Assembly (NCBI GenBank): GCA_031216915.1
Contig: JAUFNR010000021.1
Coordinates: 62,001-126,000 of the forward strand
DNA length: 64,000 bases
Direction: 5' to 3'
DNA from: Pictodentalium vernedei
Lineage: Eukaryota > Mollusca > Scaphopoda > Dentaliida > Dentaliidae
Position 1 is the stretch's first letter, and each line of letters opens with the position of its first letter. Both the position numbers and the translations under genes were made by a program. The notes below the pieces were generated by a model. It saw only the letters and a program-made list of their open reading frames with translations. It had not been told where the DNA came from and searched no databases. Shown here piece after piece: positions 1-10,671 of the stretch.

Positions 1-870
1 CTATTCAATGGGTTGGTAAAATCTCAAATCATTCGATTCCATAGAAATTGTACGAACAGAAGCGACCTCAATCACGCATGTTCAATTCTTTTCAAAACAC
101 TTGTTAAACGCGGTTACTCAAAACGACTTTTGCGAAAAATTAAATCTGATACAATCCGTGAGATAGAGACACCCATTCGGGACTCTGAGCCAACGCACCC
201 CACGAAAATTCGGCATAACCGCCCTGTTCTGGGAAATGGATCAGTAAATCTATGTCAACGCAAAATTTATTACATACATCGTATGAACTACATGAATACC
301 GGTAAAACATTCTTTAGCGAACAAACCCGTATGTTTTACCAAGTTAGAAACAGCTTCAACTGTGATTCTGAAAACATCATTTATTTAATCACATGTAAAT
401 TATGCCATATCCAATATGTCGGCCAGACGAAAAACCCTCTGCGCGTCAGAATGCAAAACCATTTACCAAATATCCGTTTAGATTCAGGAAAGGCAGTCTC
501 GGACCACTTTAACCTCCCGGGTCATGACATTAAGTCACATTTTAGTTTCCAACCCATTGAGCAAATTCCGTTTTTGGACGATGATGAAACCACAACAGAC
601 AAACGACTTGAGCGTGAAAACTATTGGATTGGTAAGCTCAGGACCTATCTTCCATACGGACTCAATAGAGAGTACTCTGGGTTGCCAAATAAAATTATTT
701 GTTTTCCTTTGGTTTATAATCGACGCAATGTCGAAATTGCAAAAATTTTCAAAAACAACTTTACGGAATTAAACACAAAACTGCCAGAAGCCATTAACAA
801 ACGATGCATCACAGCTTATAAGAAAAATCCCAGTCTTCGAAACATTCTTGTGAAAGCACTTCTGAGATGA
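1..870 (+). pseudogene. PLE unit 0: C-terminal part of ORF2 (RT tail plus GIY-YIG endonuclease), cut by window edge
   Basis: The frame is open from base 1 and ends with TGA at 868-870. It holds the RT C-terminal region and the whole endonuclease domain. Visible GIY-YIG features are IIYLITC, then YVGQT about 10 residues on, the arginine-rich stretch LRVRMQNH, the putative catalytic glutamate in ERENYWI, and GLNRE. A CxxC pair lies between the GIY and YIG parts, as is usual in PLE endonucleases. Over this stretch the frame has no lesion, so the upstream part outside the window decides whether the copy is intact. It is nearly identical to 9171-10040, exactly 9170 bp downstream. Confidence 0.85.
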
Positions 871-1116
871 GTTCATTTTGTCATAAAGTCATATAACTTC
901 AAAAATATTAAAACAACATTGAATTCCATAGAAATAATTTACAACAGAAATCGATTTACCGACCTGCGCCCGTGCTTCTTTGTTTTGAAAAATATCTATC
1001 CGCCAGTGCCAGACCTTTGAATTATTTCTATTATAAAAACATTAATTATCTGTCGATTAGTTTTGCGCATTGTCATGAGTTTGATTTCCAACAGTCTTCA
1101 GCCAGTGAACACAAGT

Positions 1117-1178
1117 CATTCAAATGCCATCAAACATTAACAGTAGAAATACCGCTAAAGTTTGATGGCATTTGAATG
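1117..1178. repeat. 19-bp inverted repeat in the PLE 5' region
   Basis: Arms at 1117-1135 and 1160-1178 are perfectly complementary with a 24-nt loop. The same hairpin is perfect in unit 3 (10287-10348). In units 2, 4 and 5 (5939-6000, 15109-15170, 19457-19518) it has one mismatch, GATGGC having become GATGAC in the right arm. It lies upstream of the putative promoter. Its role is unknown; a cruciform or an RNA hairpin in read-through transcripts from the previous unit are both possible. Confidence 0.8.
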
Positions 1179-1222
1179 GTTGTTTTCCACTAATCACTGA
1201 GTGAATCCATCTCAGTCACAGT

Positions 1223-1269
1223 GATTGGCCAGTTTGGCCTCATCAACAGATGAAGTAAAGGTATTTAAA
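1223..1269 (+). promoter_or_regulatory. Possible PLE promoter: inverted CCAAT box and TATA-like element
   Basis: GATTGG (inverted CCAAT) at 1223-1228 is followed about 35 bp later by TATTTAAA at 1262-1269, some 235 bp before the ORF1 ATG. The same pair is present in all five units. This is motif reading only. In a tandem array it would let each unit start its own transcript. Confidence 0.3.
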
Positions 1270-1307
1270 CGCTTTGGGATAATTGGAAAATCGAATTCAC
1301 CTGCTTC

Positions 1308-1348
1308 CTGAAGAAGGGCATTTAACCCGAAACGTCGAGGCAACGACA
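1308..1348 (+). ncRNA. Hammerhead-ribozyme-like motif, probably degenerate
   Basis: CTGAAGA at 1308-1314 fits the hammerhead core box CUGANGA. It is followed by a GGG/CCC stem II (1316-1318 with 1326-1328) and then GAAA at 1329-1332. A stem III can be drawn from GTCG and CGAC with a bulged A. The residue at the expected cleavage position would be G, which is not permissive, and the 10.1-11.1 pair is poor. Hammerheads are established in PLE terminal regions, so this is likely a relative or relic. Copies start at 6130, 10478, 15300 and 19648. Confidence 0.4.
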
Positions 1349-1501
1349 GTGCGCTCTATTTATTTCATCAACATTTTCATTAGGTATTCACATTTCATTT
1401 ATTCGTTCATTTTCATTTTTGCATCATTTTTTCATAACTTTGTCATCATTTTTGCTTGTATTAATAATAATTTATTTCAGCCTAAATTAAGACCGGGAAA
1501 A

Positions 1502-2853
1502 ATGGCTAATAATAATTCCACAAAATCCAAATTTGTTAACCGCCAAGAGCGGCAAAAAACCCGGCATATTCGGCACATGCAAAATTGGTAAAATCCCTTT
1601 ACCATATTCTTCAACTTTTTCATCATTTGGCTTTTCTCGAGGACTGTTTGGCACAGAAAGTCCTCCCAAAAACATTCCAAAAAACAGTGGACGAGCGTAA
1701 CAAAACCTTTCGGCCGGCTTTGCCAACCATTCAGATTTCGGACGTGCTCAATAATCTTACCAAAAAATGGGCTTTTGAAGTTATACAAACTTTGGTAGAT
1801 TATTACAAAAAAACTCTAAAAGAAAAACAAGACCTGGTTCTTTCGGCTCCTTTTCTAAAACCCCAGGACTTTCCACGAGCACAGAATACGGTAGTTAAAT
1901 GGGGACAGAAGAATTTTGGTAATTGACTACAAGAAAGTACTATTGACAAATTTTATTCTCTTTCGGATCAACTTCTGTCCCAGTTCAAAAAACCAGCGGT
2001 CATTAGCCAGACCTCTTTCAATCAACGTGCTCGTTCTAAATCGCCGGTGGCCCGCCAGCAAATTTCATTTTTTACTTCCAGAGAAACTCCATCGAAAAGA
2101 AAAAGACGGGAAACCATCTCTCCAACAGCACCAGCGACCAAAAAAACATCATTTGCAGCACGTTGCTCCACAACACCGGAATCGCCATCGTACGCCAGCA
2201 TAGTCAAGACACCACCTCAAAAGAAACCATCTACAAACGGCAAGTCGTCATTCTACCGATTCTGGAAATCTGGTGAAAACAAGAACAGCTGGAGCCTGCC
2301 AGTCAAGCCAAACAAACCTGTTTGGATCATCGGATCATCGAACATCTCGAGGATTGATGCCAACCCTCCACCCAACACCTTCATCGCATCATACTCTGGT
2401 GGAACCTTAAATCACATTCGTCAGATGGCAAAGAACATGGAAAATGAGAAAGATCGACAACATCCCAAAGCAATTTTATTCAAAGTTGGGGTCAACAATA
2501 GAGAAGACTGGCGCATAGACGTGCAGAACAGAAAAAAGATTGGTCACACATCAACAGGCAGACTGGGTAATATGATAAGCAATTTCCGCAAATGTTACCC
2601 TAATACAAAACTTCTTTTTCAGGAACATAATTTTTCTTCTAGTTTATGTTCTAGGGACCAACAAAATTTGACTGTGATCAACGAGGCTGCGAAGTCAACA
2701 AAGAACTTGGAGATAATCCCGGCAATTCCAGCAAGCCAGTTTAAATGTTGCCCAGGTGATCCCATCCACTGGTCGATGGAAACAGCGAATAAAATCTACC
2801 AAGGATGGCTGCCACGCATAGAACCATACATCAAAGAGCAGCCTTTAAACTAA
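1502..2853 (+). pseudogene. PLE unit 1 ORF1: N-terminal domain plus SGNH-hydrolase-like domain, broken
   Basis: The ATG at 1502 opens MANNNSTKSKF. Comparing units gives an ancestral product of about 450 aa: a helical N-terminal part, a basic S/T/P-rich linker, then an SGNH-like domain. SGNH signs are WIIGSSN (block I, near residue 278), VGVNN (block III, near 330) and DPIHW (block V, Asp about 420, His about 423). The usual GDS is GSS here, so the nucleophile assignment is uncertain. SGNH esterases are known in ORF1 of some LINEs. Lesions here: the A-run at 1554-1559 has six instead of seven A, and CGA has become TGA at 1924-1926. The stretch ending in TTTATTTCAG at 1480 could be a 3' splice site. 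Confidence 0.75.
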
Positions 2854-4727
2854 TTACAGAAGAAGGCATCAGCCATGGAGAGAAAGTAGGACTAGGAACC
2901 GAAATAGTTAACTTGGTTCCTGATCTAAAATTAACTGAAGGTGAGAAGGATCTACTCAGGTATGGTTTAACTTTCGTTCCCGCCCCAGCCCCATTAAAAC
3001 CTAAGCCCAAAACCGTAGATTTTGGGACAGGTGCAGTTGTCATGGATGATTACAGTTACATTAACGAAATGAACGGTGGTCCAGCAAGCCAACAATTTTT
3101 TAGGGCAACAGCATTGGCAGATAAATTTCGAAATTCAACAGGCTCAAAAGACCTCTTTGCCAATCCAACCGGATGGTGCCCATCACCTCGGAAAGTTAAA
3201 CCTGAAATTAATGAGATTTCTCAAAAAGTTAAAGAACAAGTAAGCCAAATCCCGGCATCATTTTTGAAAGACAAACAAAATTTGAACCAAATCGAAAGAA
3301 ACGCCCTGAAGACGCTGAAAAACAACAAACAAATTGTCATCAAGCCTTGTGACAAAGGATCTGCTACAGTTCTGATGTCAAAAGATAATTATATTAAAGA
3401 AGCTGAACGCCAATTAAATAACCCAAAATATTACAAACCTTTAGAAGCACCAATTTGGCAAGAAAATTGTTCAAAATTTAATGGAATTCTAAAAAGCTTG
3501 CTGGACCACGACTTCATTGAGAAAAAACATGTCGAGTATTTAATTGCAGAGAGGGATTCAAACAATCGTAAGTTTTACCTCTTGCCTAAAATACATAAAC
3601 CACTCAGCAGTTGGAGTGACGAATTTACCCCTCCTGGTCGGCCTATTGTCAGCGACTGTGGCTCGGAATCTTACCACATTTCACAGTATATTGATTTTTA
3701 TTTAAAACCAATTGCTTGCCGCCATCCGAGCTTCCGCAAAGACACTGAGGACTTTTTAATGAAAATTAACAAATTGCAGGTTCCTTCCGACAGTCTCCTC
3801 ATTACCCTAGACATTGAAAGTATGTATACTAACATTGGTATTGACGCTGGTCTAGAGGCAATAAAAAAATCATTCAAAAGGTACGATGACCCAAACAGAC
3901 CATCGGAAGAAATCCTGCAATTGTTAGAATTATCATTGAAAGGTAACGACTTTGAATTTAACAATAAATTTTACCTCCAAGTAAGTGGATGTAGTATGGG
4001 TAAAAAATTCAGTCCAAATTTTGCTAATATTTTTGTTGCAGAATGGGAAAGAGGTGCTCTTGCTAAAGCAAGAAAACAGCCATTATGTTATCACAGGTTC
4101 CAAGACGACATTTTTATCATATGGCCCCATGGCCGTGATGACTTCAACGAATTCTTAGAGATCCTGAACAGCCACGATGAATCCATTAAATTACAGCCCT
4201 GCATTTCAGAAAATACCATTGATTTTCTGGATGTGACTGTATTCAAGGGCCCTCAGTTCCGGCATAGCAACGTACTAGACACAAAAGTCTTTTTTAAACC
4301 GACCGATTCTCACCAACTTCTCCATAGAGCTTCTTACCACCCACCCAAACTATTCAATGGGTTGGTAAAATCTCAAATCATTCGATTCCATAGAAATTGT
4401 ACGAACAGAAGCGACCTCAATCACGCATGTTCAATTCTTTTCAAAACACTTGTTAAACGCGGTTACTCAAAACGACTTTTGCGAAAAATTAAATCTGATA
4501 CAATCCGTGAGATAGAGACACCCATTCGGGACTCTGAGCCAACGCACCCCACGAAAATTCGGCATAACCGCCCTGTTCTGGGAAATGGATCAGTAAATCT
4601 ATGTCAACGCAAAATTTATTACATACATCGTATGAACTACATGAATACCGGTAAAACATTCTTTAGCGAACAAACCCGTATGTTTAATAGTCCACACCAG
4701 ATGGTCACCAGGAACGCTGTGAAATAA
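2805..4727 (+). pseudogene. PLE unit 1 ORF2: reverse transcriptase, cut off before the endonuclease
   Basis: The ORF has 640 codons. It overlaps the end of ORF1 by 49 nt in the -1 frame. RT landmarks are KPCDKGSATV (N-terminal RT region), LLPKIHKP and GRPIVSD (fingers), LDIESMYTNI with catalytic Asp336, CSMG at 396-399 and FQDD with Asp434/Asp435, the YxDD equivalent. The frame leaves the element at the insertion and ends with a foreign tail NSPHQMVTRNAVK, so the product would be an RT without endonuclease. The ATG at 2805 has a strong Kozak context, and the frame is closed by a TAA five codons upstream. Translation may therefore use this ATG or a -1 frameshift at 2844. Confidence 0.85.
2844..2921 (+). 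promoter_or_regulatory. Candidate -1 ribosomal frameshift site joining ORF1 to ORF2
   Basis: The last ORF1 codons are CCT TTA AAC TAA. They contain the canonical slippery heptamer T TTA AAC in the correct phase, directly before the stop. A -1 slip gives TTT AAA CTA ATT, which is exactly the ORF2 frame (FKLI). Downstream, AGGAACC (2894-2900) pairs with GGTTCCT (2915-2921). That stem begins 43 nt after the heptamer, farther than the usual 5-9 nt, so the stimulator is uncertain. The heptamer is kept in all five units (7666, 12014, 16835, 21183). Confidence 0.55.
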
Positions 4728-5158
4728 CGTTATTTACTGACAAGAACTCGTCATCGCTGTCTTGTAAGTCTGAGACATTAGTTAATAATTAATTATTATA
4801 CTTTCACCATTCTGGCAACCCTGTACATTCTCTTCTTTCCATTCTCGTCCTTATTATTTTAGCTCTTGTCTCTTATTTTTCGATTTTTCCTTTTAGTTTA
4901 AACGCTAAACATTGATTATCGGAATAGTCTGACTACCTATCTGCGCTTAATTCGAACACATGTCTGCCGCGGGGAAATGATATATTATAAGCCGATGGCT
5001 TACATTCAAATCCCCAGCTTCTTTTAACAGTTGCCATGCTTCAGCTTGTATTACTATATGTCTATACCATTTGTCAATTTCTATTTTTGTAGCTGTTATG
5101 CATATGTCTGTAGTCTATTTACAAATAAAAATATCGTTTAAACTAAACCCGTATGTTT
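4672..5158 (+). mobile_element. 459-bp insertion with 14-bp target duplication inside PLE ORF2
   Basis: AAACCCGTATGTTT occurs at 4672-4685 and again at 5145-5158, flanking 4686-5144. Units without the insert have this sequence once. The insert is AT-rich, has no ORF, and ends in AATAAAAATATCGTTTAAACT. That resembles the 3' end AATAAAATATGTTTAAACTAAC of the LINE ending near 47415, so a 5'-truncated LINE 3' end is the best guess. It separates the RT from the GIY-YIG domain. Confidence 0.8.
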
Positions 5159-5692
5159 TACCAAGTTAGAAACAGCTTCAACTGTGATTCTGAAAACATC
5201 ATTTATTTAATCACATGTAAATTATGCCATATCCAATATGTCGGCCAGACGAAAAACCCTCTGCGCGTCAGAATGCAAAACCATTTATCAAATATCCGTT
5301 TAGATTCAGGAAAGGCAGTCTCGGACCACTTTAACCTCCCGGGTCATGACATTAAGTCACATTTTAGTTTCCAACCCATTGAGCAAATTCCGTTTTTGGA
5401 CGATGATGAAACCACAACAGACAAACGACTTGAGCGTGAAAACTATTGGATTGGTAAGCTCAGGACCTATCTCCCATACGGACTCAATAGAGAGTACTCT
5501 GGGTTGCCAAATAAAATTATTTGTTTTCCTTTGGTTTATAATCGACGCAATGTCGAAATTGCAAAAATTTTCAAAAACAACTTTACGGAATTAAACACAA
5601 AACTGCCAGAAGCCATTAACACACGATGCATCACAGCTTATAAGAAAAATCCCAGTCTTCGAAACATTCTTGTGAAAGCACTTCTGAGATGA
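5145..5692 (+). pseudogene. PLE unit 1 displaced GIY-YIG endonuclease exon-like remnant
   Basis: The reading frame resumes after the insertion and runs to the normal stop (179 codons from the first ATG at 5153). It contains YLITCKLC, YVGQT, RVRMQNH and ERENYWI intact. Without the RT it would need its own start; the ATG at 5153 could serve, but there is no sign that it does. It differs from unit 2 by a few substitutions only, for example NTRC for NKRC. Confidence 0.8.
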
Positions 5693-6323
5693 GTTCATTT
5701 TGTCATAAAGTCATATAACTTCAAAAATATTAAAACAACATTGAATTCCATAGAAATAATTTACAACAGAAATCGATTTACCGACCTGCGCCCGTGCTTC
5801 TTTGTTTTGAAAAATATCTATCCGCCAGTGCCAGACCTTTGAATTATTTCTATTATAAAAACATTAATTATCTGTCGATTAGTTTTGCGCATTGTCATGA
5901 GTTTGATTTCCAACAGTCTTCAGCCAGTGAACACAAGTCATTCAAATGCCATCAAACATTAACAGTAGAAATACCGCTAAAGTTTGATGACATTTGAATG
6001 GTTGTTTTCCACTAATCACTGAGTGAATCCATCTCAGTCACAGTGATTGGCCAGTTTGGCCACATCAACAGATGAAGTAAAGGTATTTAAATGCTTTGGG
6101 ATAATTGGAAAATCGAATTCACCTGCTTCCTGAAGAAGGGCATTTAACCCGAAACGTCGAGGCAACGACAGTGCGCTCTATTTATTTCATCAACATTTTC
6201 ATTAGGTATTCACATTTCATTTATTCGTTCATTTTCATTTTTGCATCATTTTTTCATTACTTTTTCATCATTTTTGCTTGTATTAATAATAATTTATTTC
6301 AGCCTAAATTAAGACCGGGAAAA

Positions 6324-7675
6324 ATGGCTAATAATAATTCCACAAAATCCAAATTTGTTAACCGCCAAGAGCGGCAAAAAAACCCGGCATATTCGGCACA
6401 TGCAAAATTGGTAAAATCCCTTTACCATATTCTTCAACTTTTTCATCATTTGGCTTTTCTCGAGGACTGTTTGGCACAGAAAGTCCTCCCAAAAACATTC
6501 CAAAAAACAGTGGACGAGCGTAACAAAACCTTTCGGCCGGCTTTGCCAACCATTCAGATTTCGGACGTGCTCAATAATCTTACAAAAAATGGGCTTTTGA
6601 AGTTATACAAACTTTGGTAGATTATTACAAAAAAACTCTAAAAGAAAAACAAGACCTGGTTCTTTCGGCTCCTTTTCTAAAACCCCAGGACTTTCCACGA
6701 GCACAGAATACGGCAGTTAAATGGGGACAGAAGAATTTTGGTAATCGACTACAAGAAAGTACTATTGACAAATTTTATTCTCTTTCGGATCAACTTCTGT
6801 CCCAGTTCAAAAAACCAGCGGTCAGTAGGCAGACCTCTTTCAATCAACGTGCTCGTTCTAAATCGCCGGTGGCCCGCCAGCAAATTTCATGTTTTACTTC
6901 CAGAGAAACTCCATCGAAAAGAAAAAGACGGGAAACCATCTCTCCAACAGCACCAGCGACCAAAAAAACATCATTTGCAGCACGTTGCTCCACAACACCG
7001 GAATCGCCATCGTACGCCAGCATAGTCAAGACACCACCTCAAAAGAAACCATCTACAAACGGCAAGTCGTCATTCTACCGATTCTGGAAATCTGGTGAAA
7101 ACAAGAACAGCTGGAGCCTGCCAGTCAAGCCAAACAAACCTGTTTGGATCATCGGATCATCGAACATCTCGAGGATTGATGCCAACCCTCCACCCAACAC
7201 CTTCATCGCATCATACTCTGGTGGAACCTTAAATCACATTCGTCAGATGGCAAAGAACATGGAAAAAGAGAAAGATCGACAACATCCCAAAGCAATTTTA
7301 TTCAAAGTTGGGGTCAACAATAGAGAAGACTGGCGCATAGACGTGCAGAACAGAAAAAAGATTGGTCACACATCAACAGGCAGACTGGGTAATATGATAA
7401 GCAATTTCCGCAAATGTTACCCTAATACAAAACTTCTTTTTCAGGAACATAATTTTTCTTCTAGTTTATGTTCTAGGGACCAACAAAATTTGACTGTGAT
7501 CAACGAGGCTGCGAAGTCAACAAAGAACTTGGAGATAATCCCGGCAATTCCAGCAAGCCAGTTTAAATGTTGCCCAGGTGATCCCATCCACTGGTCGACG
7601 GAAACAGCGAATAAAATCTACCAAGGATGGCTGCCACGCATAGAACCATACATCAAAGAGCAGCCTTTAAACTAA
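6324..7675 (+). pseudogene. PLE unit 2 ORF1 (SGNH-like), one frameshift
   Basis: The N-terminal A-run is intact, so the frame reads from MANNNSTKSKF through NPAYSAHAK without a break. It is lost at the A-run near 6583-6589, where unit 1 has an extra C. The reading ends TKNGLLKLYKLW, and the correct frame continues from about 6614 to the TAA at 7673-7675 (353 codons). The SGNH blocks WIIGSSN, VGVNN and DPIHW are present. A single 1-nt lesion separates this copy from an intact ORF1, and the heptamer TTTAAAC at 7666-7672 is conserved. Confidence 0.75.
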
Positions 7676-10040
7676 TTACAGAAGAAGGCATCAGCCATGG
7701 AGAGAAAGTAGGACTAGGAACCGAAATAGTTAACTTGGTTCCTGATCTAAAATTAACTGAAGGTGAGAAGGATCTACTCAGGTATGGTTTAACTTTCGTT
7801 CCCGCCCCAGCCCCATTAAAACCTAAGCCCAAACCGTAGATTTTGGGACAGGTGCAGTTGTCATGGATGATTACAGTTACATTAACGAAATGAACGGTGG
7901 TCCAGCAAGCCAACAATTTTTTAGGGCAACAGCATTGGCAGATAAATTTCGAAATTCAACAGGCTCAAAAGACCTCTTTGCCAATCCAACCGGGTGGTGC
8001 CCATCACCTCGGAAAGTTAAACCAGATATTAATGAGATTTCTCAAAAAGTTAAAGAACAAGTAAGCCAAATCCCGGCATCATTTTTGAAAGACAAACAAA
8101 ATTTGAACCAAATCGAAAGAAACGCCCTGAAGACGCTGAAAAACAACAAACAAATTGTCATCAAGCCTTGTGACAAAGGATCTGCTACAGTTCTGATGTC
8201 AAAAGATAATTATATTAAAGAAGCTGAACGCCAATTAAATAACCCAAAATATTACAAACCTTTAGAAGCACCAATTTGGCAAGAAAATTGTTCAAAATTT
8301 AATGGAATTCTAAAAAGCTTGCTGGACCACGACTTCATTGAGAAAAAACATGTCGAGTATTTAATTGCAGAGAGGGATTCAAACAATCGTAAGTTTTACC
8401 TCTTGCCTAAAATACATAAACCACTCAGCAGTTGGAGTGACGAATTTACCCCTCCTGGTCGGCCTATTGTCAGCGACTGTGGCTCGGAATCTTACCACAT
8501 TTCACAGTATATTGATTTTTATTTAAAACCAATTGCTTGCCGCCATCCGAGCTTCCGCAAAGACACTGAGGACTTTTTAATGAAAATTAACAAATTGCAG
8601 GTTCCTTCCGACAGTCTCCTCATTACCCTAGACATTGAAAGTATGTATACTAACATTGGTATTGACGCTGGTCTAGAGGCAATAAAAAAATCATTCAAAA
8701 GGTACGATGACCCAAACAGACCATCGGAAGAAATCCTGCAATTGTTAGAATTATCATTGAAAGGTAACGACTTTGAATTTAACAATAAATTTTACCTCCA
8801 AGTAAGTGGATGTAGTATGGGTAAAAAATTCAGTCCAAATTTTGCTAATATTTTTGTTGCAGAATGGGAAAGAGGTGCTCTTGCTAAAGCAAGAAAACAG
8901 CCATTATGTTATCACAGGTTCCAAGACGACATTTTTATCATATGGCCCCATGGCCGTGATGACTTCAACGAATTCTTAGAGATCCTGAACAACCACGATG
9001 AATCCATTAAATTACAGCCCTGCATTTCAGAAAATACCATTGATTTTCTGGATGTGACTGTATTCAAGGGCCCTCAGTTCCGGCATAGCAACGTACTAGA
9101 CACAAAAGTCTTTTTTAAACCGACCGATTCTCACCAACTTCTCCATAGAGCTTCTTACCACCCACCCAAACTATTCAATGGGTTGGTAAAATCTCAAATC
9201 ATTCGATTCCATAGAAATTGTACGAACAGAAGCGACCTCAATCACGCATGTTCAATTCTTTTCAAAACACTTGTTAAACGCGGTTACTCAAAACGACTTT
9301 TGCGAAAAATTAAATCTGATACAATCCGTGAGATAGAGACACCCATTCGGGACTCTGAGCCAACGCACCCCACGAAAATTCGGCATAACCGCCCTGTTCT
9401 GGGAAATGGATCAGTAAATCTATGTCAACGCAAAATTTATTACATACATCGTATGAACTACATGAATACCGGTAAAACATTCTTTAGCGAACAAACCCGT
9501 ATGTTTTACCAAGTTAGAAACAGCTTCAACTGTGATTCTGAAAACATCATTTATTTAATCACATGTAAATTATGCCATATCCAATATGTCGGCCAGACGA
9601 AAAACCCTCTGCGCGTCAGAATGCAAAACCATTTACCAAATATCCGTTTAGATTCAGGAAAGGCAGTCTCGGACCACTTTAACCTCCCGGGTCATGACAT
9701 TAAGTCACATTTTAGTTTCCAACCCATTGAGCAAATTCCGTTTTTGGACGATGATGAAACCACAACAGACAAACGACTTGAGCGTGAAAACTATTGGATT
9801 GGTAAGCTCAGGACCTATCTTCCATACGGACTCAATAGAGAGTACTCTGGGTTGCCAAATAAAATTATTTGTTTTCCTTTGGTTTATAATCGACGCAATG
9901 TCGAAATTGCAAAAATTTTCAAAAACAACTTTACGGAATTAAACACAAAACTGCCAGAAGCCATTAACAAACGATGCATCACAGCTTATAAGAAAAATCC
10001 CAGTCTTCGAAACATTCTTGTGAAAGCACTTCTGAGATGA
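7627..10040 (+). pseudogene. PLE unit 2 ORF2: RT plus GIY-YIG, one 1-nt deletion near the N-terminus
   Basis: This copy has the whole RT and endonuclease in one frame from 7863 to 10040 (725 codons), including LDIESMYTNI, CSMG, FQDD, YLITC, YVGQT and ERENYWI. The only lesion seen is a missing A in the CCCAAAACCG stretch near 7832, which ends the upstream reading at 7839. With that base the ORF would be about 804 codons. The ATG at 7863 (MDDYSY) gives a nearly complete RT-EN protein, so this unit may still encode an active enzyme without ORF1. Confidence 0.85.
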
Positions 10041-10671
10041 GTTCATTTTGTCATAAAGTCATATAACTTCAAAAATATTAAAACAACATTGAATTCCATA
10101 GAAATAATTTACAACAGAAATCGATTTACCGACCTGCGCCCGTGCTTCTTTGTTTTGAAAAATATCTATCCGCCAGTGCCAGACCTTTGAATTATTTCTA
10201 TTATAAAAACATTAATTATCTGTCGATTAGTTTTGCGCATTGTCATGAGTTTGATTTCCAACAGTCTTCAGCCAGTGAACACAAGTCATTCAAATGCCAT
10301 CAAACATTAACAGTAGAAATACCGCTAAAGTTTGATGGCATTTGAATGGTTGTTTTCCACTAATCACTGAGTGAATCCATCTCAGTCACAGTGATTGGCC
10401 AGTTTGGCCTCATCAACAGATGAAGTAAAGGTATTTAAACGCTTTGGGATAATTGGAAAATCGAATTCACCTGCTTCCTGAAGAAGGGCATTTAACCCGA
10501 AACGTCGAGGCAACGACAGTGCGCTCTATTTATTTCATCAACATTTTCATTAGGTATTCACATTTCATTTATTCGTTCATTTTCATTTTTGCATCATTTT
10601 TTCATAACTTTGTCATCATTTTTGCTTGTATTAATAATAATTTATTTCAGCCTAAATTAAGACCGGGAAAA

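Larger units (their letters stand above)
1001..5822 (+). mobile_element. PLE unit 1 (4822 bp, carries the nested insertion)
   Basis: The unit starts at CGCCAGTGCC and ends at ATATCTATC. In order it contains a hairpin (1117-1178), promoter-like sequence (1223-1269), a hammerhead-like motif (from 1308), ORF1 (1502-2853), ORF2 (2805-4727), a 459-bp insertion (4686-5144) and the displaced endonuclease part of ORF2 (to 5692). It matches unit 3 at a constant 9170-bp offset, including the insertion and the ORF1 A-run frameshift. Confidence 0.9.
5823..10170 (+). mobile_element. PLE unit 2 (4348 bp, no nested insertion)
   Basis: It has the same order as unit 1 but an uninterrupted ORF2 region. It matches unit 4 at a 9169-9170-bp offset. 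Its ORF1 lesion (K-run frameshift) is shared with units 4 and 5 and differs from that of units 1 and 3. Confidence 0.9.

Noticed and set aside
972-1175. 67-codon ORF repeated in every PLE unit
   Set aside because: It crosses the unit boundary and the hairpin, shows no motif, and its conservation is explained by recent unit duplication.
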